Source: Fibrobacteria bacterium AD312 (GTDB lineage: Bacteria > Fibrobacterota > Fibrobacteria > Fibrobacterales > Fibrobacteraceae). From it: a stretch of DNA of 64,000 nt. The translations under genes and the position numbers were made by a program. This document shows, piece by piece, positions 19,380-27,595 of this stretch. The DNA is taken from assembly GCA_001462345.1 (NCBI GenBank), contig LIUM01000005.1:62001-126000 (forward strand). Direction: 5' to 3'. The notes under the pieces are model-generated. The model ran no database searches, was not told the DNA's origin, and was given only the letters and a program-made list of their open reading frames with translations. Every line of letters begins with the position of its first letter. The stretch's first letter is position 1.

Positions 19380-20215
19380 GATTTTTTCTCTATTTTTTTT
19401 GCCATCATTGTGGAGAGCATATTAATTAATAGAACAATTCCTAAAAGCATTACGGCTGTTGCGTATGCCTGGTCTGTATGTAAACCCTCTTTCGATAAGG
19501 CATACATGTGTACAGAAAGAGTTCGACCTGAAGACAATAAATTTTTTGGAAGCTCTGCAACAGTACCTGCAGTGTATATCAAAGCGGCAGTTTCTCCCAC
19601 AATTCGACCTATGGATAATATGATTCCTGCTAAAATACCTGGTATTGCCGTAGGTAAAACGATTCTAAAAACAGTCCTTAATTTACCAGCGCCTAAACCG
19701 AAACTTCCTTCACGAAAAATATCGGGAACTGACTTCAAGGCTTCTTCAGTAGTCCGCATCATTAAAGGTAAAATCATAATCGCCACCGTAAAAATACCCG
19801 CCAGCAGAGAATACCCCATTTTTAATGTGGTTACAAAAAACAGCATACCAAACAAGCCATAAACAATCGAAGGGATTCCAGCTAGCGTTTCTGCCGTAAT
19901 ACGAATCACTCCAACCATTTTATTTCCGCGTTTGGCATACTCCACTAAATAAATGGCTGAAAAAATTCCAAATGGAACCGATATTAAAAGAGCTCCTATA
20001 ACCATAATAATTGTATTGACTATAGAAGGCATGAACGAAACATTTTCAGAATTATAAGTCCATGAAAACAAATCAAGCGATAAGTAGGGAATCCCTTTTA
20101 TTAAGATGTATCCAATTAAAAAAAGGAGTGTAAAACAAGTTACTGCTGTGGCTAAAACAACTACAGTTCTTAAAAATAAAGAAAAAGGATATTTTAAGTA
20201 CATCTTCAATGTCAT
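19376..20215 (-). CDS. pstA: phosphate ABC transporter permease PstA
   Basis: 279 residues, six predicted membrane helices. Contains the binding-protein-dependent permease EAA loop ([22 protein letters not shown]...[11 protein letters not shown]) and [13 protein letters not shown], characteristic of PstA. Forms the inner-membrane phosphate channel with PstC. Overlaps pstC by four bases (ATGA) and pstB likewise. Confidence 0.95.
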   Translation of the reverse strand: MTLKMYLKYPFSLFLRTVVVLATAVTCFTLLFLIGYILIKGIPYLSLDLFSWTYNSENVSFMPSIVNTIIMVIGALLISVPFGIFSAIYLVEYAKRGNKMVGVIRITAETLAGIPSIVYGLFGMLFFVTTLKMGYSLLAGIFTVAIMILPLMMRTTEEALKSVPDIFREGSFGLGAGKLRTVFRIVLPTAIPGILAGIILSIGRIVGETAALIYTAGTVAELPKNLLSSGRTLSVHMYALSKEGLHTDQAYATAVMLLGIVLLINMLSTMMAKKIEKKS

Positions 20216-21078
20216 CGTTTGACCCTCTTCATATAAGAAAATGAAAGGTTGATGATTAGAATAAAAACAAAGAGAACAACGCCTGTTCCTATTAGTGCCT
20301 CTCGATGTAAATCAGCGGCATACCCCATTTCTAAAACGATATTTGATGTTAATGTCCGAGCCCCATTCAAAATCCCATTTGGAATTCTCGCTTGATTCCC
20401 TGCTACTAGAATCACGGCCATCGTTTCGCCAATCGCGCGACCAATGCCTAAAACAACTCCAGCCATGACACCAGAAGTAGCTGCAGGCAATACGACAAAA
20501 AATATACTCCGTTCATGCGTGGCACCAAGAGCAAGTGCTCCTTCATAATATGAAGATGGAACAGCACGCAAAGCGGATTCAGCGACCCCTATAATCGTAG
20601 GTAAAATCATTATGCCAAGAAGAACAGAGGCGGTTAAAATGCCACTTCCAGAGCCTCCTAGATATACTCTTACAAAAGGAACTAAAACGACCAAGCCGAA
20701 AAAGCCATACACGACAGAAGGAATTCCTGCTAATATATCAATGGCTGGTTTTAATATTTTATGTAGGCGTGGTGGACAAAATGAAGCCATAAAAACTGCC
20801 GTCAAAACGCCAATCGAAACCCCAATTAATATGGCTCCCGCGGTAACATATAAACTTCCCAAAATCATTGGGAAAATTCCAAAACTGGCTGGTTCATCCG
20901 TTGGTGACCATTCTGTGCCAAACAAGAAAGAAAAAACACCTATTTTACCGATGGCAGGAAGGCCTCCAGCAAAAAGGAACACACATATTAAAATAACTGC
21001 AAAGATAGAGAAAAGAGCGGCGCCCAAAAAGACGCCCTCCATTATTTTCTCTTTATATTTTGCAACCAGATTATTCAA
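20212..21078 (-). CDS. pstC: phosphate ABC transporter permease PstC (TTG start)
   Basis: 288 residues. LAGIPSVVYGFFGL, ESALRAVPSSYYEGALALGATHERSIFFVVLPAA (EAA loop) and GRAIGETMAVILVAGN define PstC. The start appears to be TTG at 21078: a strong GGGAGG sits six bases upstream inside pstS, while the first ATG (21042) has no ribosome site. It overlaps the pstS stop by eight bases. TTG with a very strong site may tune permease level against the binding protein. Confidence 0.93.
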   Translation of the reverse strand: MNNLVAKYKEKIMEGVFLGAALFSIFAVILICVFLFAGGLPAIGKIGVFSFLFGTEWSPTDEPASFGIFPMILGSLYVTAGAILIGVSIGVLTAVFMASFCPPRLHKILKPAIDILAGIPSVVYGFFGLVVLVPFVRVYLGGSGSGILTASVLLGIMILPTIIGVAESALRAVPSSYYEGALALGATHERSIFFVVLPAATSGVMAGVVLGIGRAIGETMAVILVAGNQARIPNGILNGARTLTSNIVLEMGYAADLHREALIGTGVVLFVFILIINLSFSYMKRVKR

Positions 21079-21973
21079 AGACAGCCTCCCAAATGCGTAT
21101 GAATCCGGTGAAAACTTCTCGTACTTGTGACATGGAAAGTGATTTTAATGGATTTTTATTATTAACAATCACAGCGATTCCATCCATTGCAATGACTGTA
21201 CTTTGAAGAACTTCTTTTTCACTTTCTTTTAATGCTCTAGATGCCATTCCTATATCACAAGTACCTTCTTTAGCAGCGACCATGCCTGCTGAGGAATCAT
21301 TTGTTTGAATTTCAATCTGAGCATTACTATTAATCGCTAAATACGCTTCTTTTAATTTTTCCATCACTGGAGATACTGAAGAAGAACCAGCAATTACAAT
21401 TTTACCTGATGGTTTTTTCCCTGCATATTTTGTTCCAGATTGAACGGCTACATAACCATTTTTCTCCACTACCGCTTGCCCTTCATCACTTAAAATAAAG
21501 GCAATAAAATCTTCTGCCACGGCACTCACTTTCCCTTTTGTGGCAATATTAAATGGGCGTGCAATCGGATAAGCACCGCTTTTCACTGTTTCTACATTGA
21601 TAGGGTTTCCATTGACTGCAATGGCCTTCACAGAAGAATTCAAAGACCCTAAAGAAATATATCCAATAGCATACTCATTACCGGCCACATTACTCATCAC
21701 GGCTTGAGTTCCATCAATGGTCAAAGCCTCTTTAGATGTATTATCCTTCTTTTTCCCATTTTCTTTGATTAAAATGCCCGTTAATTCCACAAAAGCATCG
21801 CGAGTTCCAGACCCCTGCTCTCTAGTGACCACAAAAATTTCTCGCTTAGAATCAAAAGCGGGCACTTCTTTTTTTGCTTCTATTTTTTTATCTTCCGAAT
21901 TACAGGCTACAAATAAAGCCATTAAGGCTAAGCCAAGTGATAAGGTGATGATTTTTTTGAGCTGTGTATTCAT
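21071..21973 (-). CDS. pstS: phosphate-binding lipoprotein PstS, permuted lobe order
   Basis: About 300 residues from the ATG at 21973 (AGGAG eight bases before; an in-frame ATG at 22000 lies in the other arm of the leader hairpin). Signal peptide with lipobox LFVAC, so lipid-anchored. Phosphate-site motifs are all present but in unusual order: TREQGSGTRDAF comes first (about 48-59), then AIGYISLGS, PIARPFNI, GQAVVEKNGYV, and only then AGSSSVSPVMEKL, NDSSAGMVAAKEG, CDIGMASR, DGIAVIVNNKNP and VFTG near the C-terminus. In E. coli-type PstS the GSSSV...IFTG half comes first. From memory, streptococcal PstS has the same permuted order. Heads the pst-pho operon. Confidence 0.93.
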   Translation of the reverse strand: MNTQLKKIITLSLGLALMALFVACNSEDKKIEAKKEVPAFDSKREIFVVTREQGSGTRDAFVELTGILIKENGKKKDNTSKEALTIDGTQAVMSNVAGNEYAIGYISLGSLNSSVKAIAVNGNPINVETVKSGAYPIARPFNIATKGKVSAVAEDFIAFILSDEGQAVVEKNGYVAVQSGTKYAGKKPSGKIVIAGSSSVSPVMEKLKEAYLAINSNAQIEIQTNDSSAGMVAAKEGTCDIGMASRALKESEKEVLQSTVIAMDGIAVIVNNKNPLKSLSMSQVREVFTGFIRIWEAVFE

Positions 21974-21977
21974 TTTA

Positions 21978-22009
21978 CTTACTCCTATGAATTGTTTCAT
22001 AGGAGTAAG
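21978..22009 (-). promoter_or_regulatory. perfect hairpin over the pstS ribosome-binding site
   Basis: A 14-base arm (21978-21991), four-base loop (21992-21995) and exactly complementary 14-base arm (21996-22009). On the pstS transcript the 3' arm contains AGGAG, the Shine-Dalgarno sequence for the ATG at 21973, which would be fully paired. The 5' arm holds an alternative in-frame ATG at 22000. Predicted to block pstS translation unless unfolded; a dyad operator for a DNA-binding protein is the other reading. Confidence 0.7.
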
Positions 22010-22022
22010 ATAGACCCCGTAT

Positions 22023-22061
22023 GTAAAATGAATAGAAAAGCTATTGTAAAATCAAAGTAAA
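22023..22061 (-). promoter_or_regulatory. candidate Pho box (direct repeats at 11-12 base spacing)
   Basis: On the minus strand the words TTTAC, TTTAC, TTTTC, TTTAC occur at 22061-22057, 22050-22046, 22039-22035 and 22027-22023, that is every 11, 11 and 12 bases. PhoB/PhoP-family regulators bind such one-helical-turn direct repeats (Bacillus PhoP prefers TT-A-A-C-A-like words). It lies directly upstream of the pstS leader hairpin. Confidence 0.5.
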
Positions 22062-22159
22062 GGAATTCTTTATAAATTGTTTTAAAGAATTGCTTATTTA
22101 ATCCAATCCAACAGAAACAAGCAAATCCTTGGCAATTATCACCAAATTGAACAATAAAA

Positions 22160-22963
22160 CTACTGCCAATTTATAATCACGGAATCTGTTTGATTCATTG
22201 GCAACACACGCTTATTTTCTAAGACAGTCCCCATTCTCTTATACTTTAACGTATCTGGAAGAACAGAAGAACTATCGTCCAACAGTAAGGTGGTTGTCCA
22301 TTCAAAACAAGGAATGACACCTTCATCTTCTTCTGGGCCACAAATATCGGCATTGCTTACTTTTTCATCAATAAAGACTTCACCCGAATCGCGATCTAAG
22401 CGACGAATCCGAAGAGCACTACCTCGCTCTTGATAAGATTCAGAAACAAAAATAGCTGGTACCCCTTTTGCATTCCACAAAATCCGCATCAAATCTCTAC
22501 TTTCCACAATCGTATCTAAGCAAAATAAAGAAGGATTAAAAAACTGCAACGTGCCAGTAGAATCAGTCACAAAAGAACCCAAACATTCTTGACCATTTTT
22601 AAAAACATAAGCCCTACGTCCATTAGCCGCACTTTCCAAAAGAACTGAATTTTCTAATTGAAGACTATCAAGCGTTTCTTTTTGTTTTAATACAATCGTT
22701 TTTGAAATAGACTCATTCCAAGGGATAATCATATAGGAAGAAATCATGGAGTCTAAAAGAAGACGACCAGATTCATCGAACATCATTTTTTTAGCCGTTC
22801 CATTTTTTGGGGATACAGAAGCCTCTTCCTTTTTTTCTGAATCACAAGAAATCAATAAAAAACTGAAGGCTATTAAAAGAGCCCCTTTAAAAAACCGGGA
22901 AAAAGAAATGAACTTCTGAATAGATTCTTTCAAGATAAATGATGTTTTGCGATTAAAATGCAT
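22160..22963 (-). CDS. lipoprotein of unknown function
   Basis: 267 residues. Long N-region then hydrophobic stretch ending LLISC: a lipobox with Cys at about 40, so probably a lipoprotein. Mature part has four or more Cys (SLFCLD, DICGPEEDEGVIPCFEW) that could pair in the periplasm. ATG has AAGGG six bases upstream. I do not recognise the family. Lies between the MBL-fold lipoprotein gene and the pstS promoter; no sign that it belongs to the Pho operon. Confidence 0.7.
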   Translation of the reverse strand: MHFNRKTSFILKESIQKFISFSRFFKGALLIAFSFLLISCDSEKKEEASVSPKNGTAKKMMFDESGRLLLDSMISSYMIIPWNESISKTIVLKQKETLDSLQLENSVLLESAANGRRAYVFKNGQECLGSFVTDSTGTLQFFNPSLFCLDTIVESRDLMRILWNAKGVPAIFVSESYQERGSALRIRRLDRDSGEVFIDEKVSNADICGPEEDEGVIPCFEWTTTLLLDDSSSVLPDTLKYKRMGTVLENKRVLPMNQTDSVIINWQ

Positions 22964-22996
22964 AAAAGCCCTTTTAAAGAATGCTTCTTAAAAATA

Positions 22997-24067
22997 TTAA
23001 TTATCAGACAAGTTATTGTCCCAAATTAAAATAATTTCTCCCATTCCTGAAATGCGAAAGCGATCTTCAGGAATCGAAAGTTCATAACGAGCCCGATTTA
23101 AATCATTTGGAGGATCCCACATACGGTCTTTAGTTAAATTAAACGTAGCCCAGTGCATAGCAATGCTGAATTTTGATTTCATTAATAAATGAAGCTGAGC
23201 CGCTTGCCGTGGGCTCACGTGCATTCTAGTTAGACGTGCAGGTAAATAGCTCCCAATAGGGAGAAGACAAAAATCAATAGGCGCAAAACGACTCGCTATT
23301 TCTTTATAATAAGAGCCATCTCCCATCGCTATATCGCCAGCAAACCAAATGGAACGCTCTTTTTTTTGAATAATCCAACCACCCCACAATCTTTTATTCT
23401 GATTTCGGTCAAAAATAAAACGTTGAGCCTTATGGTGTGCTGGAACAAACGTCAATTTCAAATCTTTAAAATAGGCCTCTTCCCACCAATCTTTCTCGAT
23501 AATCTGAGCCGATGGAATTCCCCAGTCTTCAAGAAGTTCTGCCATTTTTAAGGGAACAGCAAAAATGACTTGAGGATACTTTTTATAAATCGACTTGATA
23601 CTCCTTTTATCCAGATGATCATAATGATCATGTGATATTAAAACTAAATCCACTGGAGGCAAAGAATCAAGGATACGTCCAGGAGGCGACCCCCTTTTTG
23701 GCCCTGCAAAAAAAACGGGCGAAGCACGATTACTAAAAATAGGATCTGTTAAAACCCCAATGTTTCCAAGACGTAAATAAAAAGTACTTTGACCAATCCA
23801 AGTGGCAGTACTTTTAGAAGAATCAACCCATAAAGACTCACCACCTCGAATCAAGGGCAACGGTTCAAAAGTATTATCAAAATTTTTTACAGCCTCTTCC
23901 AAATGCATTGTATCTAACAACAAGGGCCCAATCGTATCTGTATTTCTAAAACGCCCATCTGCCGTATGATGAGGAGGGAGTGTTGACACATCGAGCTTTG
24001 GAGCCGATGAACAGGCGGCTAAAAAAAACAGCCCCGCCATAGTTACAATTAGATTCTTCTTTATCAT
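22997..24067 (-). CDS. MBL-fold lipoprotein hydrolase, RomA/NAPE-PLD-like
   Basis: 356 residues with lipobox LAAC (Cys19). Metallo-beta-lactamase-fold motif SHDHYDHLD, then PAHH, AGDIAMGDG and a C-terminal AMHWATFNLTKD. The order WIGQSTFYLRLG, LTDPIFSNRASPVFFAGPKR, HDHYDHLD is that of the RomA/N-acyl-phosphatidylethanolamine phospholipase D branch. It probably binds two metal ions and cleaves a phosphodiester, perhaps in a lipid, at the membrane. The lipid anchor is consistent with an envelope substrate. Exact substrate unknown. Confidence 0.85.
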   Translation of the reverse strand: MIKKNLIVTMAGLFFLAACSSAPKLDVSTLPPHHTADGRFRNTDTIGPLLLDTMHLEEAVKNFDNTFEPLPLIRGGESLWVDSSKSTATWIGQSTFYLRLGNIGVLTDPIFSNRASPVFFAGPKRGSPPGRILDSLPPVDLVLISHDHYDHLDKRSIKSIYKKYPQVIFAVPLKMAELLEDWGIPSAQIIEKDWWEEAYFKDLKLTFVPAHHKAQRFIFDRNQNKRLWGGWIIQKKERSIWFAGDIAMGDGSYYKEIASRFAPIDFCLLPIGSYLPARLTRMHVSPRQAAQLHLLMKSKFSIAMHWATFNLTKDRMWDPPNDLNRARYELSIPEDRFRISGMGEIILIWDNNLSDN

Positions 24068-24090
24068 GCCACCACGTTCTTTTCTGCTTT

Positions 24091-25071
24091 TTACACAGGA
24101 GAAGAAGTCACAATCAGATAGATGGTGTAAGCTACAAAGCCAAGAAGCATAATAGAACCTTCTATTCTATTTATACTGCCAGGACGTTTTTTAAACCCAT
24201 AGCCAAAAATGAATAAAGAACAAGTAAAAGCAATCATTACTGGAAGGTCTCTTGAAAATACTTCTTTTGCCGCTGTTAAAGGAGAAATCATACCAGCAAG
24301 GCCAACCACTGCAAGCGTATTAAAAACATTAGAGCCTAAAATATTACCAACAGCTAAATCATCTTGTTTTTTACGAATAGCCATTATAGAAGATGCTAAT
24401 TCTGGAAGCGAAGTCCCAACCGCGACAATAGTTAAGCCAATAACCAAATCACTCACACCAAACAGTTCGGCAATGGTTACCGCTCCCCATACTAAAAATC
24501 TTGAGCTAACAATTAATAGAACTAATCCTAATACTAAGAAAAAGATTTCTTTCTTTAAATGAATTTGTTTTTTTTGAACGGCAAAATCGTTCTTTACTTG
24601 TTTGGCCAAAATATCTTTCTTATTTTTTTTCGCCTGATAAAAAGACCAGCCCAAGAAAAAAGCAAAAACAGCTAATAAAACAAAAGCGTCTATTCTTGAA
24701 AGATTTAAATCCCTAAGTAAAAAGATGGATAAAACTGAAACACCTAATAAGAAAGGAAGTTCTTTTTTTAGGATAGAAGATTTAAAAATAATTGGCGATA
24801 TAATGGCTGAAAATCCTAAAATCAATCCAATATTTGCAATGTTAGAGCCAAAAGCGTTCCCTAAAGCAATCCCTGAAGAACCTTGAAAAGAAGAAATGGC
24901 AGAAACACAAAATTCTGGAGCAGATGTTCCAAAACCCACAATAACCATCCCAATAATCAATTGAGAAATACCAAAATAATTAGCCACAGAAACAGAGGCA
25001 TCGACAAATTTATCTGCACTCCACACCAATAGAACTAATCCAAAAAGAATTGCAGCCAAAGCAAGTAACAT
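24091..25071 (-). CDS. calcium/sodium antiporter, YrbG/CaxA family
   Basis: 326 residues from the ATG at 25071, which fits the AGG six bases upstream better than the TTG at 25077. Ten hydrophobic helices in two inverted halves. Each half has the alpha-repeat: GFGTSAPEFCVSA...GNAFGSNIANIGLILG and AVGTSLPELASSI...GNILGSNVFNTLAVVG. This is the K+-independent Na+/Ca2+ exchanger family of E. coli YrbG. A Lys-rich cytoplasmic loop (about 150-170) joins the halves. Divergent from the fluoride-channel gene. Confidence 0.92.
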   Translation of the reverse strand: MLLALAAILFGLVLLVWSADKFVDASVSVANYFGISQLIIGMVIVGFGTSAPEFCVSAISSFQGSSGIALGNAFGSNIANIGLILGFSAIISPIIFKSSILKKELPFLLGVSVLSIFLLRDLNLSRIDAFVLLAVFAFFLGWSFYQAKKNKKDILAKQVKNDFAVQKKQIHLKKEIFFLVLGLVLLIVSSRFLVWGAVTIAELFGVSDLVIGLTIVAVGTSLPELASSIMAIRKKQDDLAVGNILGSNVFNTLAVVGLAGMISPLTAAKEVFSRDLPVMIAFTCSLFIFGYGFKKRPGSINRIEGSIMLLGFVAYTIYLIVTSSPV

Positions 25072-25129
25072 ATTCAACCTTTTTTATTTTTATTTCACTA
25101 TTAATTTAGCTTTTTTTTATTTTCATTGT

Positions 25130-25516
25130 ATGATTTTGCTAAAAACTATCGCGGCTCTCTCTCTTGGGGCTTCTTTTGGAGCCACTCTTCGATTTTTATT
25201 TGAAAAATATCTCAATTCCGTTTTTTCAAGTGTTCATCTCGGGACTCTTTCCGCAAACCTTTTAGGCGGCTTCTTAATTGGCATTGCATTTTCTTTTTTC
25301 GCCAAAAACCCAAATATTGCTCCAGAATGGAGAATCTTTGTCATCACTGGCTTTCTTGGAGGGCTAACCACCTTTTCCTCTTTTTCAGCAGAAACAACAA
25401 TCTTATTACAACAAGGGCATTATAGTTCCGCTCTATTAGTGATAGGGCTTCATGTTGTCGGCTCTTTAATTTTAACAGCCTGTGGTTTTGCTCTTTTTTC
25501 TCTTCTTAAAATGTAA
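25130..25516 (+). CDS. crcB: fluoride channel Fluc/CrcB
   Basis: 128 residues, four membrane helices. Contains GASFGATLRF, NLLGGFLIGI and the signature GFLGGLTTFSSFSAE, where the Phe residues and the Thr/Ser-rich kink line the fluoride pore. The protein works as an antiparallel dimer in the inner membrane to release F-. The 50-base leader is T-rich and too short for a fluoride riboswitch; none was seen. Confidence 0.95.
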   Translation: MILLKTIAALSLGASFGATLRFLFEKYLNSVFSSVHLGTLSANLLGGFLIGIAFSFFAKNPNIAPEWRIFVITGFLGGLTTFSSFSAETTILLQQGHYSSALLVIGLHVVGSLILTACGFALFSLLKM

Positions 25517-25745
25517 ACCCTGAAATAAAACCTAGAAAAAGAGTTTTAGTTCTGATTTTATTGATAATCAAAAGATTGATTGAAATATATTAAGGAGTTG
25601 AGGTACTTCCCAAAAAGCGTACAACACTGAGTGATAAAACTCAAAAACCTTATATTTAAAGTGAAATTACAAACAGAAACTATCGCTTTAATTATCGATA
25701 TCTTGGGGGTGTCAGCATCACACAAAAAAAAATAATAGGAAGTAT

Positions 25746-26276
25746 ATGAATAGTATAAAGTTGAAAATTTGGTTTATAATAATGGTTGCAATAGTTAATG
25801 CAAATTCATGGTTATTGAATCCGCAATTCAAAGTTGAGCTAGGACACCACAATGGAAAATATCCACAAGGATATTATGCCGGTGAATTAGGAGTAAACTT
25901 TGATCTATTTTCAAATCTTAGAAATCAATATAGAATTGGTGTACAAGCTGCGGAGGGAACTGTTGCCAAAAGACAAGATAATGGCGATATATATGTTGGG
26001 TATAGATTAAAACAAAATGGAGTGTCTCTGGGATTTGAAAGATGCATTACAGATAATTCAAAATTATACGTATATGAGTCATGGCTATTTTATCGGTACT
26101 TTATTGGAATTGGTTCAGATAATCTCGGAGAAACATTAGTTGGAGATTATGACGAAACTCGATATAATGCGTTTAAGACTAGTATAGGCTATATGTATAA
26201 ATATGTAGGAATCCAAATATCAATTGATACAGATCTTTCATATGGTATTGGCATACAAATCCAAATTGGAAGATAA
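25746..26276 (+). CDS. small exported beta-barrel-like protein
   Basis: 176 residues. Signal peptide about 1-20 (KIWFIIMVAIVNANS). The rest is strand-rich with alternating aromatic and polar residues (YYAGELGVNFDLF, YVGYRLKQNGVSLGFE, VGIQISIDTDLSYGIGIQIQIG), like a small outer-membrane barrel. AGGAAG lies six bases before the ATG. No family recognised. It stands at the left edge of the AT-rich accessory island and may be the first cassette-like gene; the left attC remnant is about 160 bases downstream. Confidence 0.65.
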   Translation: MNSIKLKIWFIIMVAIVNANSWLLNPQFKVELGHHNGKYPQGYYAGELGVNFDLFSNLRNQYRIGVQAAEGTVAKRQDNGDIYVGYRLKQNGVSLGFERCITDNSKLYVYESWLFYRYFIGIGSDNLGETLVGDYDETRYNAFKTSIGYMYKYVGIQISIDTDLSYGIGIQIQIGR

Positions 26277-26433
26277 CGATTTTACAAGATAACGGATGAA
26301 GGTTGTTGATATTGTAATACAATTGAATTCATGATATGAATGAAATAAAATTCAAAATATTTAAATAAAAAATATGATGAATTCATGGATTCAATTAAAT
26401 AATGAAATCGATTAATAATAGAGAAGAAATGTT

Positions 26434-26456
26434 GCCTAACATGCTTAACCGACCTG
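26434..26456 (+). other. possible attC left-half remnant
   Basis: GCCTAAC fits the R'' consensus RYYYAAC, followed by ATGCTTAACC, close to the L'' arm of the attC at 27458 (CTGCTTCAACCTG). No matching right half with GTTRRRY follows within 140 bases, so it would be a remnant. Confidence 0.35.
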
Positions 26457-26654
26457 GATCGTTTAAAAAAGACCTAGGCATGATTCTATTTGTGCTGTAT
26501 CTAATAAAAATGTTTTTTCGTCAAAATGTACTGTTTTTGCATGATAATAATTTTATCCTTTCCTATTATGCGGACTTCTCTATTGGGTTGTATTTCCCAT
26601 TATTATAATGCTTTCAAAGATTCTTGTAAGTAAATTTTGGTTTTATGTAAAAAT

Positions 26655-26722
26655 TTTTAACTGTTCTTGAATGATTTTTTGCTTTTATAGCGTATATTAT
26701 ATTAATCATTTAAAAGTTAAAT
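26655..26722 (+). other. degenerate attC candidate before the HNH cassette
   Basis: TTTTAAC on the left and GTTAAAT (matches GTTRRRY) on the right, 68 bases apart, with GAATGATT and AATCATT as inner complementary arms. If real it marks the 5' edge of the HNH cassette. Very AT-rich, so a chance match is possible. Confidence 0.35.
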
Positions 26723-26778
26723 GGGGTGTTCGATGGACGCTGCGCGCGCGGAAAATATAGAGAATATTGAGGATTACT

Positions 26779-27441
26779 ATGAAAAAATTTGAATTTACAG
26801 AACCAAAAAACACTCCAATTTCTGATAATGATTTGATAAACGATATAATTTCTGTTGCAAATGTTTTAGCTGTTAATACACTAACGATGAAATTATATTC
26901 AGAAAACGGGAAATATGATGTTACAAATATTGCAAGAAGATTTGGAACGTGGAGCAAAGCATTATCTAAGGCAAATTTAAACCCTGGCAATATTATAAAT
27001 TATTCTGATGAGGAATTATTTGAGAATATATTAAAGATATGGCAACAAAAAGGGAAACAACCTGTACGAAGAGATTTGAGTGTCAATCCTTCGACAATTT
27101 CGGAAGGACCATATAATCGTAGATTTGAATCATGGGCCACGGCACTAAAAGAATTTATTACGTATGCAAATCAAAATGAAAATGAAGTATTAAGTGAAAA
27201 AGATGAAGAAATAATAGTCAATAAAACAACAAATCGAGATCCTTCACTAAGGTTGAGGTTTAAAGTTTTAAAAAGAGATAACTTCTCATGTTGTCAATGT
27301 GGTGCAAGCCCGGCAAAGGATAATTCGGTTGAACTTCATGTAGATCATATTAAACCATGGAGTAAAGGTGGAGAAACAGTTTTAGAAAACCTGCAAACGT
27401 TATGTTCTAAATGCAATTTAGGTAAAAGTAATTTGGATTAA
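26779..27441 (+). CDS. HNH endonuclease with two homing-endonuclease-type repeats
   Basis: 220 residues from the ATG at 26779 (GAGG six bases before). Two repeats of the nuclease-associated helix-turn-helix kind occupy about 15-70 and 75-140, each ending in an RRFGTWSKALSKAN / RRFESWATALKEF phrase. The C-terminal HNH domain has CCQCGASPA, ELHVDHIKPWSKGG and LQTLCSKCNLGKSN: two CxxC zinc pairs and the His-Asn-type catalytic core. Such proteins cut DNA as homing or defence nucleases. Sits directly before attC-1, the normal position of a cassette gene. Confidence 0.88.
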   Translation: MKKFEFTEPKNTPISDNDLINDIISVANVLAVNTLTMKLYSENGKYDVTNIARRFGTWSKALSKANLNPGNIINYSDEELFENILKIWQQKGKQPVRRDLSVNPSTISEGPYNRRFESWATALKEFITYANQNENEVLSEKDEEIIVNKTTNRDPSLRLRFKVLKRDNFSCCQCGASPAKDNSVELHVDHIKPWSKGGETVLENLQTLCSKCNLGKSNLD

Positions 27442-27457
27442 TAATGCAGAGAAAAGC

Positions 27458-27579
27458 ATCGAACAACTGCTTCAACCTGATATTTTCTTTGTCACATTTT
27501 GTGCTGTCGCTGCGCTCCTGACGCACAAAATGCGCCAAGCCCTGCGGGCGCGAAAATACAGGTTAAGCAAATGTTAGGT
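27458..27579 (+). other. integron attC site 1
   Basis: 122 bases. R' is GTTAGGT (27573-27579), a perfect GTTRRRY core. L'' TGCTTCAACCTG and L' CAGGTTAAGCA pair with a single unpaired C in L'', the extrahelical base typical of attC. R'' is ATCGAAC (27458-27464), pairing through AAC. The central loop contains further pairing arms (CACATTTTGTGC with GCACAAAATG). Starts 16 bases after the HNH stop and ends 16 bases before the next ATG. Confidence 0.85.
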
Positions 27580-27595
27580 CGATAAAATTTCTTGA

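Larger units (their letters stand above)
26277..26778. other. intergenic AT-rich stretch with hairpins and attC remnants
   Basis: About 500 bases without a convincing gene. It holds an imperfect inverted repeat (26321-26334 with 26383-26396, 13 of 14 paired), an attC-like half site at 26434-26456, a degenerate attC candidate at 26655-26722 and a GC-rich run just before the HNH gene. A 68-codon frame at 26402-26608 overlaps the half site and has no ribosome site or family features. Confidence 0.6.

Noticed and set aside
22064..22091. AATTCTTTA / TAAAGAATT inverted repeat upstream of pstS
   Set aside because: Short, entirely AT-rich and without a T-run; likely chance in AT-rich promoter DNA, not a terminator.
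25078..25129. Possible fluoride riboswitch before crcB
   Set aside because: Only about 50 T-rich bases, with no conserved aptamer core.
25517..25745. Possible attI or attC site at the left end of the island
   Set aside because: No GTTRRRY core with a pairing partner; only a small TGAGT/ACTCA hairpin.
26402..26608. 68-codon plus-strand frame in the cassette island
   Set aside because: Overlaps the attC-like half site, lacks a ribosome site and shows no domain or signal pattern.
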